Below the pieces are notes generated by a model. That model saw only the letters and a list, made by a program, of their open reading frames with translations. It ran no database searches and was not told the origin of the DNA. DNA of 64,000 bases from Sporolactobacillus kofuensis (GTDB lineage: Bacteria > Bacillota > Bacilli > Bacillales > Sporolactobacillaceae). How positions within the stretch are numbered: position 1 is the stretch's first letter; every line of letters starts with the position of its first letter. Location of the stretch: NCBI RefSeq assembly GCF_042660205.1, contig NZ_JBHSTQ010000001.1:248001-312000 (forward strand), written 5' to 3'. Positions 25,077-33,921 of this stretch are shown here, piece after piece. Position numbers and translations under genes: made by a program.

Positions 25077-26465
25077 TTATTGATGAGGATGAGCCATTTG
25101 CTCTGGTTTCACAAAGGCGTCAAATTCTTCTCCACTGAGTATGCCAAGTGCAATGGCTGCTTCACGAAGGCTTGTCCCCTCTTTATGTGCATACTTTGAA
25201 ATTTTCGCTGCCTTTTCATAGCCGATTTTCGGATTCAAGGCGGTCACAAGCATCAGTGAATGGTGAAGAAAATAATCGATTTTTTCCCGGTTAACCTGAA
25301 TTCCTGTTGCACAGTGGATAGTGAACGAGTGCATCACATCGGTTAACAACTTCACGGATTGCAGGAAGTTATAACCGATCACCGGTTTGAACACATTTAA
25401 CTCGAAATTTCCTTGGCTTGCTGCAAAACCAATCGCTGCATCATTGCCCATCACTTGAACAGCGACCATCGTTACGGCTTCGGCTTGAGTTGGATTCACT
25501 TTGCCCGGCATGATCGAACTTCCCGGTTCATTTGCCGGAATTTCCAATTCACCCAACCCACACCGTGGACCACTGGCAAGCCAGCGCACATCGTTGGCAA
25601 TTTTCATCAGGTTTGCAGCGAGTGCTTTCAATGCACCATGTGCCGCAACGATTGCATCATGGCTCGTGAGCGCATGGAATTTGTTCTCTGAGGAATAGAA
25701 AGACTTGCCGGTAATCGTACTTATTTCTCTGGCAGTCAGCGCACCAAATTCAGCCGGAGCATTTAATCCGGTACCGACCGCAGTTCCACCTATGGCCAAA
25801 CTTTGCAAGTGGCTCAATGTACGTTCAATCAATGCCTTCGATTCTTTCAGCATAAATGCCCAACCACTGATTTCTTGGCCGACGGTTAATGGGACTGCAT
25901 CTTGTAAATGCGTGCGTCCAATTTTCACAACATCGCTGAATTCTTCTGCTTTGTTATTCAACGTTTCGCTTAGCGCATCAAGCGCTGGAAATAATTGATC
26001 AACTGTAGCTTGGACCGCTGCAATATGGAGAGCGGTTGGAAAAGTATCATTTGAACTCTGCGCTTTATTCACATCATCATTCGGGTGTACGCGCGCGTCA
26101 CAACCGCATTCGGAGAGTAATTGATTTGCGCGATGCGCGAGCACTTCATTCATGTTCATATTCGATTGTGTACCACTTCCTGTCTGCCAGACAACGAGTG
26201 GAAATTCATTATCCCATTTTCCTGCAATCACTTCATCAGCTGCCCGTACTATGGCCTCAGCTTTATCTGAATTCAAGATTGCTAATTTTTGATTTGCGAT
26301 AGCCGCGCTCTTTTTCAGAATAGCAAAGGCATGAACAATTTCAGTTGGCATCTGTTCCCAGCCAATTTTAAAATTGTCTTTGCTCCTCTGCGTTTGTGCA
26401 CCCCATAACCGATCTGATGGGACTTTAACTTCACCAAGTGTGTCATTTTCTATTCTGAAATCCAT
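25077..26465 (-). CDS. fumC: Fumarate hydratase class II
   Basis: Iron-independent fumarase converting fumarate and L-malate. It has the superfamily signature GSSIMPGKVNPTQAE, GRTHLQDAVPLTVGQE and the usual length (462 residues). AAGGG lies nine bases before the ATG at 26465; the open frame continues 42 codons upstream without family match. In the equivalent position of B. subtilis the sdhCAB operon lies between gerE and yslB, so fumC here stands in the place of succinate dehydrogenase. It is divergent from yslB. Confidence 0.92.
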   Translation of the reverse strand: MDFRIENDTLGEVKVPSDRLWGAQTQRSKDNFKIGWEQMPTEIVHAFAILKKSAAIANQKLAILNSDKAEAIVRAADEVIAGKWDNEFPLVVWQTGSGTQSNMNMNEVLAHRANQLLSECGCDARVHPNDDVNKAQSSNDTFPTALHIAAVQATVDQLFPALDALSETLNNKAEEFSDVVKIGRTHLQDAVPLTVGQEISGWAFMLKESKALIERTLSHLQSLAIGGTAVGTGLNAPAEFGALTAREISTITGKSFYSSENKFHALTSHDAIVAAHGALKALAANLMKIANDVRWLASGPRCGLGELEIPANEPGSSIMPGKVNPTQAEAVTMVAVQVMGNDAAIGFAASQGNFELNVFKPVIGYNFLQSVKLLTDVMHSFTIHCATGIQVNREKIDYFLHHSLMLVTALNPKIGYEKAAKISKYAHKEGTSLREAAIALGILSGEEFDAFVKPEQMAHPHQ

Positions 26466-26662
26466 TCCATTCATCCCTTCTAATAACCTATATCTAGTTT
26501 TACATACAATTTCCGTTTTGTGAATCATCATCGTTGTGTTAAAATTCCGTCTCTCGATAATATGAACGGATAACTTCTTCCAAAGACACAATTATGAAAA
26601 AAAATTGTGATCATAGTGTAACGGGAAAAAGACAGTTATAATAGTTGTTGGAGGGATCGAAG

Positions 26663-27130
26663 ATGACGCGAAACGAAAACTGCCCGCAACCGGAACACTA
26701 CGGTGATGCTACCGTTCCTGCTTTCGGTTATGAACTCATAAGAAATGTACTTATTCCCGAGTTACTCGGAAAAGAAACAGCTTCAATCCTTTATTGGTCG
26801 GGACGCAAGCTGGCACGCCAATACCCGCTTAATAACGAGCAGGAGATTATCACTTTTTTTGAACGCGCAGGATGGGGTACTCTTGAACAGGTAAGTAAGT
26901 CAAAAAATACTATGACGTTCGAATGTACTTCACCGCTCGTTGAGTCACGAATCAAAGATTACCCGGATTCAGGAAGTTTTTCGCTTGAGGCTGGGTTTAT
27001 CGCTGAACAGATTCAGCATCAAAACGGCTATGTTGCAGAAACCTATATGGAAATGAAGACCGGCCGACAGAAAAAAGTGATCTTTCTCATTAAATGGGAC
27101 GTTAAAGATTCGGTTTCAACAGGAGTCTGA
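26663..27130 (+). CDS. yslB: YslB family protein (DUF2507)
   Basis: A 155-residue cytosolic protein of the DUF2507/YslB family, which has a V4R-like fold and no settled function. The start region PAFGYELIRNVLIPELLGKE and ILYWSGRKLARQYPL are diagnostic. GGAGG lies eight bases before the ATG at 26663. In B. subtilis it lies between sdhC and lysC. It is kept in that place here, but on the opposite strand to lysC, and a terminator at 27175-27213 separates the two. Confidence 0.85.
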   Translation: MTRNENCPQPEHYGDATVPAFGYELIRNVLIPELLGKETASILYWSGRKLARQYPLNNEQEIITFFERAGWGTLEQVSKSKNTMTFECTSPLVESRIKDYPDSGSFSLEAGFIAEQIQHQNGYVAETYMEMKTGRQKKVIFLIKWDVKDSVSTGV

Positions 27131-27174
27131 ATTTTTCCCTTAAGAATCGTTCATAAAGGAATTGTCTGATGCAG

Positions 27175-27213
27175 AAAACTACCCCAAAGGAGTTGTCCTT
27201 TGGGGTAGTTTTC
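27175..27213. terminator. Bidirectional terminator between yslB and lysC
   Basis: AAAACTACCCCAAAGGA and TCCTTTGGGGTAGTTTT form a 17-bp perfect stem with a GTTG loop, flanked by T-runs on both strands. Confidence 0.95.
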
Positions 27214-27266
27214 ATAAGATAAACCACATTATTAGAGATAACGTTCATCAACTTATGTTGCCTGAA

Positions 27267-27764
27267 TTACAAACTTACCGATTCTTCTTCTGCCAGATGG
27301 AACGTTTCATGAAGCGTATCAAGAGCTACGTTTAATTTGTGTTCATCAATGATCGTTGATACCTTGATTTCTGATGTACTTATCATTTTTACCTTTACGC
27401 CTTGTTCAGCGAGCGCATGGAACATCTGTGCAGCGACGCCTGGATTGGAAGCCATGCCCGAACCGACAATGGACACCTTTGCAAGTTCCGATTCGAAGAT
27501 CATTTCATGATACTCAAGATCATTCTTCTGTGTACGAAGCACATCAAGGGTTTCGTTCAGAACCTCTTGATCAACTGTAAAGGAAAGGCTTGTTCTCGCT
27601 TCATCAAGTACATTCTGGACAATGACGTCGATATTAATATGTTTCGCTGCAATGGCATCAAACACCCTTGAAACGGCAACCACATTATTCGGAAGTCCGA
27701 GCAACGTCACCTTCGTCACATTTTTCTCAAAAGCGAGTCCTCTGACCGATTTTGTCTTCTCCAT
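27267..27764 (-). CDS. lysC: Aspartokinase beta subunit by internal start
   Basis: Codon 246 of lysC is an ATG preceded by AAGGAGGAAGTTTCG, a strong ribosome site inside the coding sequence. The product would be 165 residues holding only the ACT domains, equivalent to the beta subunit of B. subtilis aspartokinase II, which arises from an in-frame internal start at nearly the same place. Confidence 0.7.
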   Translation of the reverse strand: MEKTKSVRGLAFEKNVTKVTLLGLPNNVVAVSRVFDAIAAKHINIDVIVQNVLDEARTSLSFTVDQEVLNETLDVLRTQKNDLEYHEMIFESELAKVSIVGSGMASNPGVAAQMFHALAEQGVKVKMISTSEIKVSTIIDEHKLNVALDTLHETFHLAEEESVSL

Positions 27765-28499
27765 CGAAACTTCCTCCTTAATTACGGTACCCTCTTCATC
27801 TGAAAAAGAGGAGCACACCACCAACTCAAGATGACTATTCTTCGCATACTCTACCGCACGAGGGTGTAGAACGCCTGCACCAAGATAAGCCATTTCAAGC
27901 ATTTCATCATAACTGATTTCCTTCAGTTTTCTTGCCTTGTTCACATAGCGCGGATCGGTCGTAAAGACACCGGTCACATCCGTATAGATTTCGCAACGCT
28001 CTGCGCCGTATGCGGCCGCAAGTGCAACAGCGGAAGTATCCGAACCGCCTCTCCCTAGCGTCGTGATTGCGCCTTCCTCAGTCACACCTTGGAAACCTGC
28101 GACTATGGCAATACCGCCATTTTTTAAGTGTGGACGGATTATTGAGGTGTCAATCGATGCGATCCGTGCACTTTCGTGAACTGCTTCCGTTCTGATTCCA
28201 GCCTGCCAGCCGGTAAAGGATTGTGCATCATAACCACGTTCAATCAGGACCATAGAGAGCAAAGCAATCGTCACCTGTTCGCCCGTCGATAAGAGCACAT
28301 CCATTTCTCGCTTGGACGGTCTGTCGGAAATCTCGTCAGCCATCGAGACAAGTGCATCGGTTGTTTTGCCCATGGCAGAAACCACAACAATGACTTGGTT
28401 CCCGGCTTCTTTCTTTTTAATAATTCGATCCGCTACCTTCTGCAACCGTTCAACAGACGCTACTGATGTCCCGCCAAACTTCATTACTGTTAATGCCAC
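27267..28499 (-). CDS. lysC: Aspartokinase, lysine-regulated type, alpha subunit
   Basis: Phosphorylates aspartate, the first step to lysine, diaminopimelate (also dipicolinate for spores), threonine and methionine. It opens with MKFGGTSVASVERL, has the TLGRGGSDTSAVALA motif, and ends with two ACT domains. The 410-residue length matches B. subtilis LysC. The start is a GTG at 28499 after AAAGGAG. An internal ATG at 27764 with AAGGAGG fits a separately translated beta subunit, as known for B. subtilis. A lysine riboswitch lies upstream, with a 39-codon ORF between. Confidence 0.93.
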   Translation of the reverse strand: MALTVMKFGGTSVASVERLQKVADRIIKKKEAGNQVIVVVSAMGKTTDALVSMADEISDRPSKREMDVLLSTGEQVTIALLSMVLIERGYDAQSFTGWQAGIRTEAVHESARIASIDTSIIRPHLKNGGIAIVAGFQGVTEEGAITTLGRGGSDTSAVALAAAYGAERCEIYTDVTGVFTTDPRYVNKARKLKEISYDEMLEMAYLGAGVLHPRAVEYAKNSHLELVVCSSFSDEEGTVIKEEVSMEKTKSVRGLAFEKNVTKVTLLGLPNNVVAVSRVFDAIAAKHINIDVIVQNVLDEARTSLSFTVDQEVLNETLDVLRTQKNDLEYHEMIFESELAKVSIVGSGMASNPGVAAQMFHALAEQGVKVKMISTSEIKVSTIIDEHKLNVALDTLHETFHLAEEESVSL

Positions 28500-28538
28500 C
28501 TGTACTCGCTCCTTTAAACTATGACCGGCATATTCTTG

Positions 28539-28658
28539 CTACGCTCTTTCCGGATCCTCTAAGATTCGATCATGTTCGAAAAGTCCGTCAAATAATCGCA
28601 AACGACTTTCGTAATCTTTGGGATCTTCTTTGATAAGTGCGTGCTCCTTATGTTTCAT
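28539..28658 (-). CDS. Possible 39-aa charged peptide under the lysine riboswitch
   Basis: Between the riboswitch terminator and lysC there is an ATG-started frame of 39 codons ending in TAG, 40 bases before lysC. The product is highly charged (starts MKHKEHALIKEDPKDY, ends EHDRILEDPERA) with regular, protein-like composition. The ribosome site is weak (GCAGAGA). If made, its synthesis would rise when lysine is low, together with aspartokinase. I recognise no family. Confidence 0.4.
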   Translation of the reverse strand: MKHKEHALIKEDPKDYESRLRLFDGLFEHDRILEDPERA

Positions 28659-28670
28659 TCTCTGCAGTGA

Positions 28671-28905
28671 CAAAAAGAACAGCGAGAGATCCCCGCTGTT
28701 GAACAGTCAATCTTTTTCAACATGCTGAGATAGTTCTCCACACTTGTACAAGTGTGACAGCTCTGCATTTATTCAATGCAGATCCAGTCCGGAAATGAGA
28801 TGAACCATTTCCAGCTTCGGCAGGATTCCCTTTCAGCCGCGGTCAGTGAAGTTCACCCTTCTCGCGCGGTCTACTCATGAAGACTGCTCCTCTATCACTT
28901 CAGAT
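28671..28905 (-). promoter_or_regulatory. Lysine riboswitch (L box) with terminator
   Basis: The minus strand shows the conserved L-box elements in order: GATAGAGGAGC, ATGAGTA, GAGAAGGGTGA, TGAAAGGG, CTGCCGAAGC, ACTGG, TGCATTGAATAAATGCA, GCTGTCAC and GGAGAACTATCTC. A terminator follows at 28671-28700 (AACAGCG with CGCTGTT, then CTTTTTG). Lysine binding would favour termination and lower lysC expression. Confidence 0.95.
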
Positions 28906-28928
28906 ATTTGAAAAATTAAGTTATGGAA

Positions 28929-28957
28929 ATTATAACAAACCTAATCCATGGAAACAA
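28929..28957 (-). promoter_or_regulatory. Promoter of the lysine riboswitch-lysC unit
   Basis: TTGTTT, a 17-base spacer and TATAAT on the minus strand, about 25 bases upstream of the riboswitch and just after the uvrC stop. Confidence 0.7.
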
Positions 28958-28964
28958 TACCTTT

Positions 28965-30746
28965 TTATTGTGAGTTGTCCAAATAGTTTCTGATTGATTC
29001 CGCAACTTTCTCAGGAAGTCCGGCATTCAGTAATTCTTCACTGCTCGCTTCGCGAATCTTTTTGACCGAACCAAATTTAGTGAGCAGTAGCTGTTTCCGC
29101 TGTTTGCCAATTCCAGGAATGTCATCCAAGACAGAGTGGATCATTGATTTGGCCCGCACCTGTCTATGGAAAGTAATCGCAAAACGGTGCACCTCATCCT
29201 GAATACGCTGAAGTAAATAAAAAGCTTGGCTATTTCTTGTGAGCGGCACAATTTGAGCAGGTTCACCAATAACAAGCTGAGCGGTTCGGTGTTTATCGTC
29301 TTTCACCAGCCCACATACCGGTACATAAAGACCAAATTCATTCTCGAGAACATCAATTGCTGCAGAAAGCTGTCCCTTACCTCCATCGATCAGAATAAGA
29401 TCCGGAAGTGGTTTGCCTTCCTTTAGGACACGCGCATAGCGTCTTCGCACGACCTCACGCATCGTCGCATAATCATCCGGCCCATTGACTGTCTTTACAC
29501 GATACTTGCGGTATTCACTCTTTTTTGGCCGACCATCTTCAAAAACAACCATCGCTGATACAGGGTCCGCCCCCTGAATATTTGAGTTATCGAAGGTCTC
29601 AATACGACGCGGCGCCGGCATATCCAACGCTTCGCCAAGCTGTTCAACGGCACCAACTGTTCTTTTTTCATCACGTTCAATCAGCGCAAATTTTTCTTTT
29701 AGTGCGATACCCGCATTTTTCACAGCCATTTCAACGAGGTCTCTTTTTCGTCCACGCTGCGGCTGAAGCACCTCGGTCTCCAGCATCTGCTCGATAAGGT
29801 TACGATCAACGGACTGAGGAATCAGTACTTCTTTAGGTTTTATATGATTCTGATGACTGTAAAATTGACCAATAAAGGTCAGAAAATCCTCTTCAGGTTC
29901 CTGATAAAAGGGAAACATCGATACTTTTCGCTCAATCAACTTGCCTTGACGCATAAAGAAGACTTGCACACACATCCAGCCCTTGTCATAGGCATAGCCA
30001 AAAACATCACGATTATCCAGGTCATTAAAAATAATTTTCTGTTTCTCCATAATGGTCTCAATACTGCTAATCTGATCCCGTAATTCTTTCGCCTTCTCAA
30101 AATTAAGCTGATCCGATGCGTCAAGCATTTCCTGATGAAGTCTTTTTTTCACATCCTGATAGCCACCATTTAGAAAACGTGTGATCTCTTCAGCCATATC
30201 GTTATATGTTTTTTGGGGAATTTCATTCACACAAGGTGCAAGACATTGGCCAATATGATAGTACAAGCAGACTCGATTAGGGAGCGTTCGACATTTGCGT
30301 AACGGATACAAATGATCAAGTAACCGTTTCGTTTCATTCGCAGCAGTGACGTTCGGGTAAGGTCCGAAGTATTTGCCACTCTTTCGATTCACTTTGCGCG
30401 TGATGATTAAGCGCGGATATTTCTCCGACGTCAACTTAATGTACGGATAACTTTTGTCATCCTTTAGCATGATATTGTATCTAGGGTCATATTTTTTAAT
30501 CAAGTTAATTTCAAGCAGAAGTGATTCAATTTCTGATGAAACAACAATATATTCAAAGTCTGCAATATCCGCAACCAACCGTTGTGTCTTCGCATCATGT
30601 GATCCACTGAAATAGGAGTGGACGCGATTGAACAGATTCTTTGCTTTGCCCACATAGATAATTTCACCTTGGGCATTTTTCATCTGATAGCATCCGGGTT
30701 GCTTTGGAAGCAAGCTTAATTTCTCTTTAATGTTCTGACTTACCAT
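28965..30746 (-). CDS. uvrC: UvrABC excinuclease subunit C
   Basis: Makes both incisions in nucleotide excision repair. Domains in order are an N-terminal GIY-YIG nuclease (GCYQMKNAQGEIIYVGKAKN), a cysteine cluster (CLYYHIGQCLAPC), the UVR motif for UvrB contact (about 200-235), an RNase H-like nuclease (DNSNIQGADPVSAMVVFEDG, LILIDGGKGQLSAA) and C-terminal helix-hairpin-helix motifs (LDDIPGIGKQRKQLLL). The 593-residue length is normal. ATG at 30746 follows AAGGA at nine bases. It is between trxA and lysC, as in B. subtilis. Confidence 0.96.
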   Translation of the reverse strand: MVSQNIKEKLSLLPKQPGCYQMKNAQGEIIYVGKAKNLFNRVHSYFSGSHDAKTQRLVADIADFEYIVVSSEIESLLLEINLIKKYDPRYNIMLKDDKSYPYIKLTSEKYPRLIITRKVNRKSGKYFGPYPNVTAANETKRLLDHLYPLRKCRTLPNRVCLYYHIGQCLAPCVNEIPQKTYNDMAEEITRFLNGGYQDVKKRLHQEMLDASDQLNFEKAKELRDQISSIETIMEKQKIIFNDLDNRDVFGYAYDKGWMCVQVFFMRQGKLIERKVSMFPFYQEPEEDFLTFIGQFYSHQNHIKPKEVLIPQSVDRNLIEQMLETEVLQPQRGRKRDLVEMAVKNAGIALKEKFALIERDEKRTVGAVEQLGEALDMPAPRRIETFDNSNIQGADPVSAMVVFEDGRPKKSEYRKYRVKTVNGPDDYATMREVVRRRYARVLKEGKPLPDLILIDGGKGQLSAAIDVLENEFGLYVPVCGLVKDDKHRTAQLVIGEPAQIVPLTRNSQAFYLLQRIQDEVHRFAITFHRQVRAKSMIHSVLDDIPGIGKQRKQLLLTKFGSVKKIREASSEELLNAGLPEKVAESIRNYLDNSQ

Positions 30747-30865
30747 CAATGATCATCCTTTAAAATCAATACAGTTTCCAAACGCTCCTGTTGCACTTAC
30801 CTTACCTATTATCATCGAGGATTAAGAAACATTCAACTGTTGGAAACATGGAGGTATCGCTAATG

Positions 30866-31019
30866 AGAAAAACTTGGCAAAAATATCAGTCTATACTTAG
30901 CATCGTTTATGCTCCGATTGCTCGCTTGCCGCGGGCGCACCGCGAGCCTCCTCGAACAAGCAATTGCCTGCGGGGTCTCGCTGGTCCGCTGATCCCGCTG
31001 GCGTCTCACATCTTCGCTT
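30866..31019 (+). repeat. Interspersed repeat, copy R5 (complete core)
   Basis: It starts with GAGAAAAACTTGGCAAAAA, has GCTCCGATTGCTCGCTTGCC and ends GCGTCTCACATCTTCGC. Here the inner arms are GCGAG and CTCGC instead of GTGAG and CTCAC, so both sides changed together. It lies between trxA and uvrC. Confidence 0.85.
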
Positions 31020-31050
31020 ATTTATAAATTTTTTCTTTTTGTACAATAGA

Positions 31051-31093
31051 AAAACCGGGACAACATGCGCGCTGCGCAATGCGTCCCGGTTGA
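31051..31093 (-). terminator. trxA terminator
   Basis: AACCGGGAC and GTCCCGGTT pair, with an inner GCGCGCTGCGC hairpin. A T-rich stretch follows on the minus strand, directly after the trxA stop. Confidence 0.75.
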
Positions 31094-31107
31094 GGAAAAC
31101 AGTTCAA

Positions 31108-31425
31108 TTAGCCGATGTGTTGCTTAATGCGTTCAGCCAATGCTTCTTTAGGCTGAAAGCCAACAACTTTATCGACAACTTCGCCGTCTTTGAACAAGAA
31201 CATCGTTGGGATACTCATAACGCCGAATTTGCTGGCTGTTGCTTGATTTTCATCAACGTCCAACTTCACAATTTTAAGATTATCCGCTAATTCAGAATCC
31301 ACTTCTTCAAGAACCGGTGCCATCATTTTGCATGGTCCACACCAAGTTGCCCAGAAATCAGCAAGTACAAGTCCTTTTGACGTTTCATCCGTAAAGTTTG
31401 CATCATTTACTTGACTAATAGCCAT
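31108..31425 (-). CDS. trxA: Thioredoxin
   Basis: Cytosolic disulfide reductant for ribonucleotide reductase and protein repair. The redox site is FWATWCGPCKMM with Cys29 and Cys32. The 105-residue length is standard. AGGAGG lies ten bases before the ATG at 31425, so the two upstream in-frame codons are not used. In B. subtilis etfA and etfB lie next to trxA; here mutS2 follows directly on the upstream side. Confidence 0.96.
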   Translation of the reverse strand: MAISQVNDANFTDETSKGLVLADFWATWCGPCKMMAPVLEEVDSELADNLKIVKLDVDENQATASKFGVMSIPTMFLFKDGEVVDKVVGFQPKEALAERIKQHIG

Positions 31426-31521
31426 TACCAAAAAACCTCCTCAAAAAGTTCAAAATGCTCTATGTCACAAAGTATAGCATCTCCACTCAATAGATGCCAT
31501 TATTCAGCTCGAAACAATTGA

Positions 31522-33879
31522 CTAGTTAAACTCCACGACAGTTACACCACTGCCGCCTTCTCCTTGTGCACCCAAACGGGATGCTTTTACACGTGGATGT
31601 CGATCAATTAATTGAGTCACGCCTTTACGCAACGCCCCTGTGCCTTTGCCATGAATGATGGAAACGCGCGGGTATCCGGCAAGCATCGCTTCATCAAGAT
31701 ACTTTTCAACTTTAAGCATCGCATCTTCATAGCGTTCTCCGCGAAGATCAAGTTCAGGCTTAACGGTACGCGCTGATGTGCGCACATTCACAACCGGTCG
31801 TACTTTCTTCTCTTCTTTTATTTTCTTCAGATCGTTCGCTTTGACATTCATCTTCAGAATCCCGGCTTGTACCAAATATTCCTGATCACTGATTTTATTC
31901 ACGATATAGCCATCCTGGCCGAAACTGATAATTTTTACATTATCGCCGGGCTTAAAGCCGGTTGCCACTTTCTTTTGTGGCTGAATTTTTTTACCTGAAT
32001 CGTTCTGTTCCAGAGCATCTAACGCATGAGCGAGTTTCGTTTTCGCATCGATCAGCTGGTGGTCTTTGACTTCACCATTATTCTTATAATGACGCAGCTC
32101 CTCAATGATCTCCTCAGCTTCACGTCTTGCCTCTTTCAGTGCATGTTCAGCTTTTTCTCGTGCCTTCTTCAATATGTCTTCCTTGTCATGTTCCAGCTCG
32201 CGCAATTTCTTAGAGAGATCGGCCTCTTTTGCTTCAACTTCGAGTTTCAGCTTACGTGCTTTTTCCTCTTCCAGTTCAGCCGTTTTTCGATTCTTCTCCA
32301 AAGAGGCAATCATTTTATCGACCTGATTGGTTTCCGTGCTGATTTGAAGACGGGCACCATCAATAATGTCTGCGGGTAATCCCAACTTTCTTGAAATCTC
32401 AAATGCGTTACTTCGACCAGGGACACCAAGGAGCAAACGGTACGTTGGACTCAAGGTTTCGACATTGAATTCAACACTCGCATTCATCACACCTGTGCGT
32501 TCATAGGCATAGGCCTTTAGTTCACTATAGTGGGTGGTGCAGACGATCGTGGCGCCTTTCCCATATACCGCATCGAGAATGGCCATGGATAATGCCGCAC
32601 CTTCCTGAGGGTCGGTACCTGCACCAAGTTCGTCAAAGAGTACAAGGCTACTAAAATCAACATCCTTTAAAATCTCAACGATGTTCGTCATATGCGATGA
32701 AAAGGTACTGAGGCTTTGTTCAATCGATTGTTCATCACCAATGTCTGCGAACACTTCACGAAAAACACTGGCTTCCGAACCTTCATCTACCGGAAGTTGC
32801 AGGCCGGACTGTGCCATTAGTGTCAACAAACCAATGGTCTTCAAGGATACCGTTTTCCCGCCTGTATTCGGTCCTGTGATGATCAAAGCATGCGTTTGTT
32901 CATCGAAAATAACGTCAATCGGAACAACACGTGCGCGATCGATAAGTGGATGGCGTGCTTTTTTCAATTGAATAATGCCTTGATCATTCAATTTTGGACG
33001 AGTGGCTTTCATTTGATGTGCATAACTTGCCTTCGCAAAAATAAAATCAAGCTGAGCAAGAGACTCCACATCCTGAAGCATTACATCTGCAAATTCTGCA
33101 GTTTCCTCGGATAGGACACGCAGAATACGTTCAATTTCATGCCGTTCTTTCGCTCTTGCCTCACTCAACTGATTATTCAAGTCGACAATTGCCTGTGGTT
33201 CAATAAATAACGTTGCACCGGATGCTGATTGATCATGCACAATACCGCCGAATGATGCACGATATTCCTGTTTGACCGGCACCACTTGGCGATCATTACG
33301 GATCGTAATGATCGCTTCAGAGAGCATCTTCGCGGTCCCACTTGATCGGACAATACTTTCCAGTTTCTGCTTTACCCTACTGTCACATGTCCGAATTTGA
33401 CTGCGAATATGACGGAGTGCAGGACTCGCAGAATCCATAACCCCGCCTTGATCATCGATGGCGCTGCGAATTTTACGTTCTAAGCCTCCGGGAGGATCAA
33501 TCGTATCGACGCGTTCGATCAAAATAGGCAGATCCAGTTCTCGATCATGAACGAGATCGAGAATAAAATTTTTCATTAATCGGGAACCACGGATTGTATC
33601 TGCAATATCAATCAGTTCCTTCGCCTGAAGCATCCCGCCGATCTTAGAGCGTTTCAACGGTGGACGGATATCGGTAATCCCTCCGAAGGGAACCGAACCC
33701 TTGAGTCGAAGCACCGTAGCGCCTTCATCAGTTTCCTCCTGCCAACGTTTCACCTCATCAAGATCTCCAGATGGGACAAGCGTTTCAATCCTACTTTTCC
33801 CTAACGAGGATGCTGTATAATGCATGACCTGTTGTTTTATTTTTCCATATTCGAGTATTCTTAAAGCGTGTTCGTTCAA
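31522..33879 (-). CDS. mutS2: Endonuclease MutS2
   Basis: A MutS-family ATPase without the mismatch-binding domain. In B. subtilis MutS2 splits collided ribosomes and also affects recombination. Visible are Walker A (ITGPNTGGKTVSLK), the DELGAGTDPQEG Walker B region, a long coiled coil (about 520-620), a KOW-like segment (GDNVKIISFGQDG) and a C-terminal Smr domain (LDLRGERYEDAM, HGKGTGALRKGV). Length is 785 residues. The start is a TTG at 33879 with AGGGAG upstream. It follows polX. Confidence 0.95.
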   Translation of the reverse strand: MNEHALRILEYGKIKQQVMHYTASSLGKSRIETLVPSGDLDEVKRWQEETDEGATVLRLKGSVPFGGITDIRPPLKRSKIGGMLQAKELIDIADTIRGSRLMKNFILDLVHDRELDLPILIERVDTIDPPGGLERKIRSAIDDQGGVMDSASPALRHIRSQIRTCDSRVKQKLESIVRSSGTAKMLSEAIITIRNDRQVVPVKQEYRASFGGIVHDQSASGATLFIEPQAIVDLNNQLSEARAKERHEIERILRVLSEETAEFADVMLQDVESLAQLDFIFAKASYAHQMKATRPKLNDQGIIQLKKARHPLIDRARVVPIDVIFDEQTHALIITGPNTGGKTVSLKTIGLLTLMAQSGLQLPVDEGSEASVFREVFADIGDEQSIEQSLSTFSSHMTNIVEILKDVDFSSLVLFDELGAGTDPQEGAALSMAILDAVYGKGATIVCTTHYSELKAYAYERTGVMNASVEFNVETLSPTYRLLLGVPGRSNAFEISRKLGLPADIIDGARLQISTETNQVDKMIASLEKNRKTAELEEEKARKLKLEVEAKEADLSKKLRELEHDKEDILKKAREKAEHALKEARREAEEIIEELRHYKNNGEVKDHQLIDAKTKLAHALDALEQNDSGKKIQPQKKVATGFKPGDNVKIISFGQDGYIVNKISDQEYLVQAGILKMNVKANDLKKIKEEKKVRPVVNVRTSARTVKPELDLRGERYEDAMLKVEKYLDEAMLAGYPRVSIIHGKGTGALRKGVTQLIDRHPRVKASRLGAQGEGGSGVTVVEFN

Positions 33880-33921
33880 TCATCACATCTCCCTCTATTT
33901 GAGGATGCCTTCTTTATTCGG

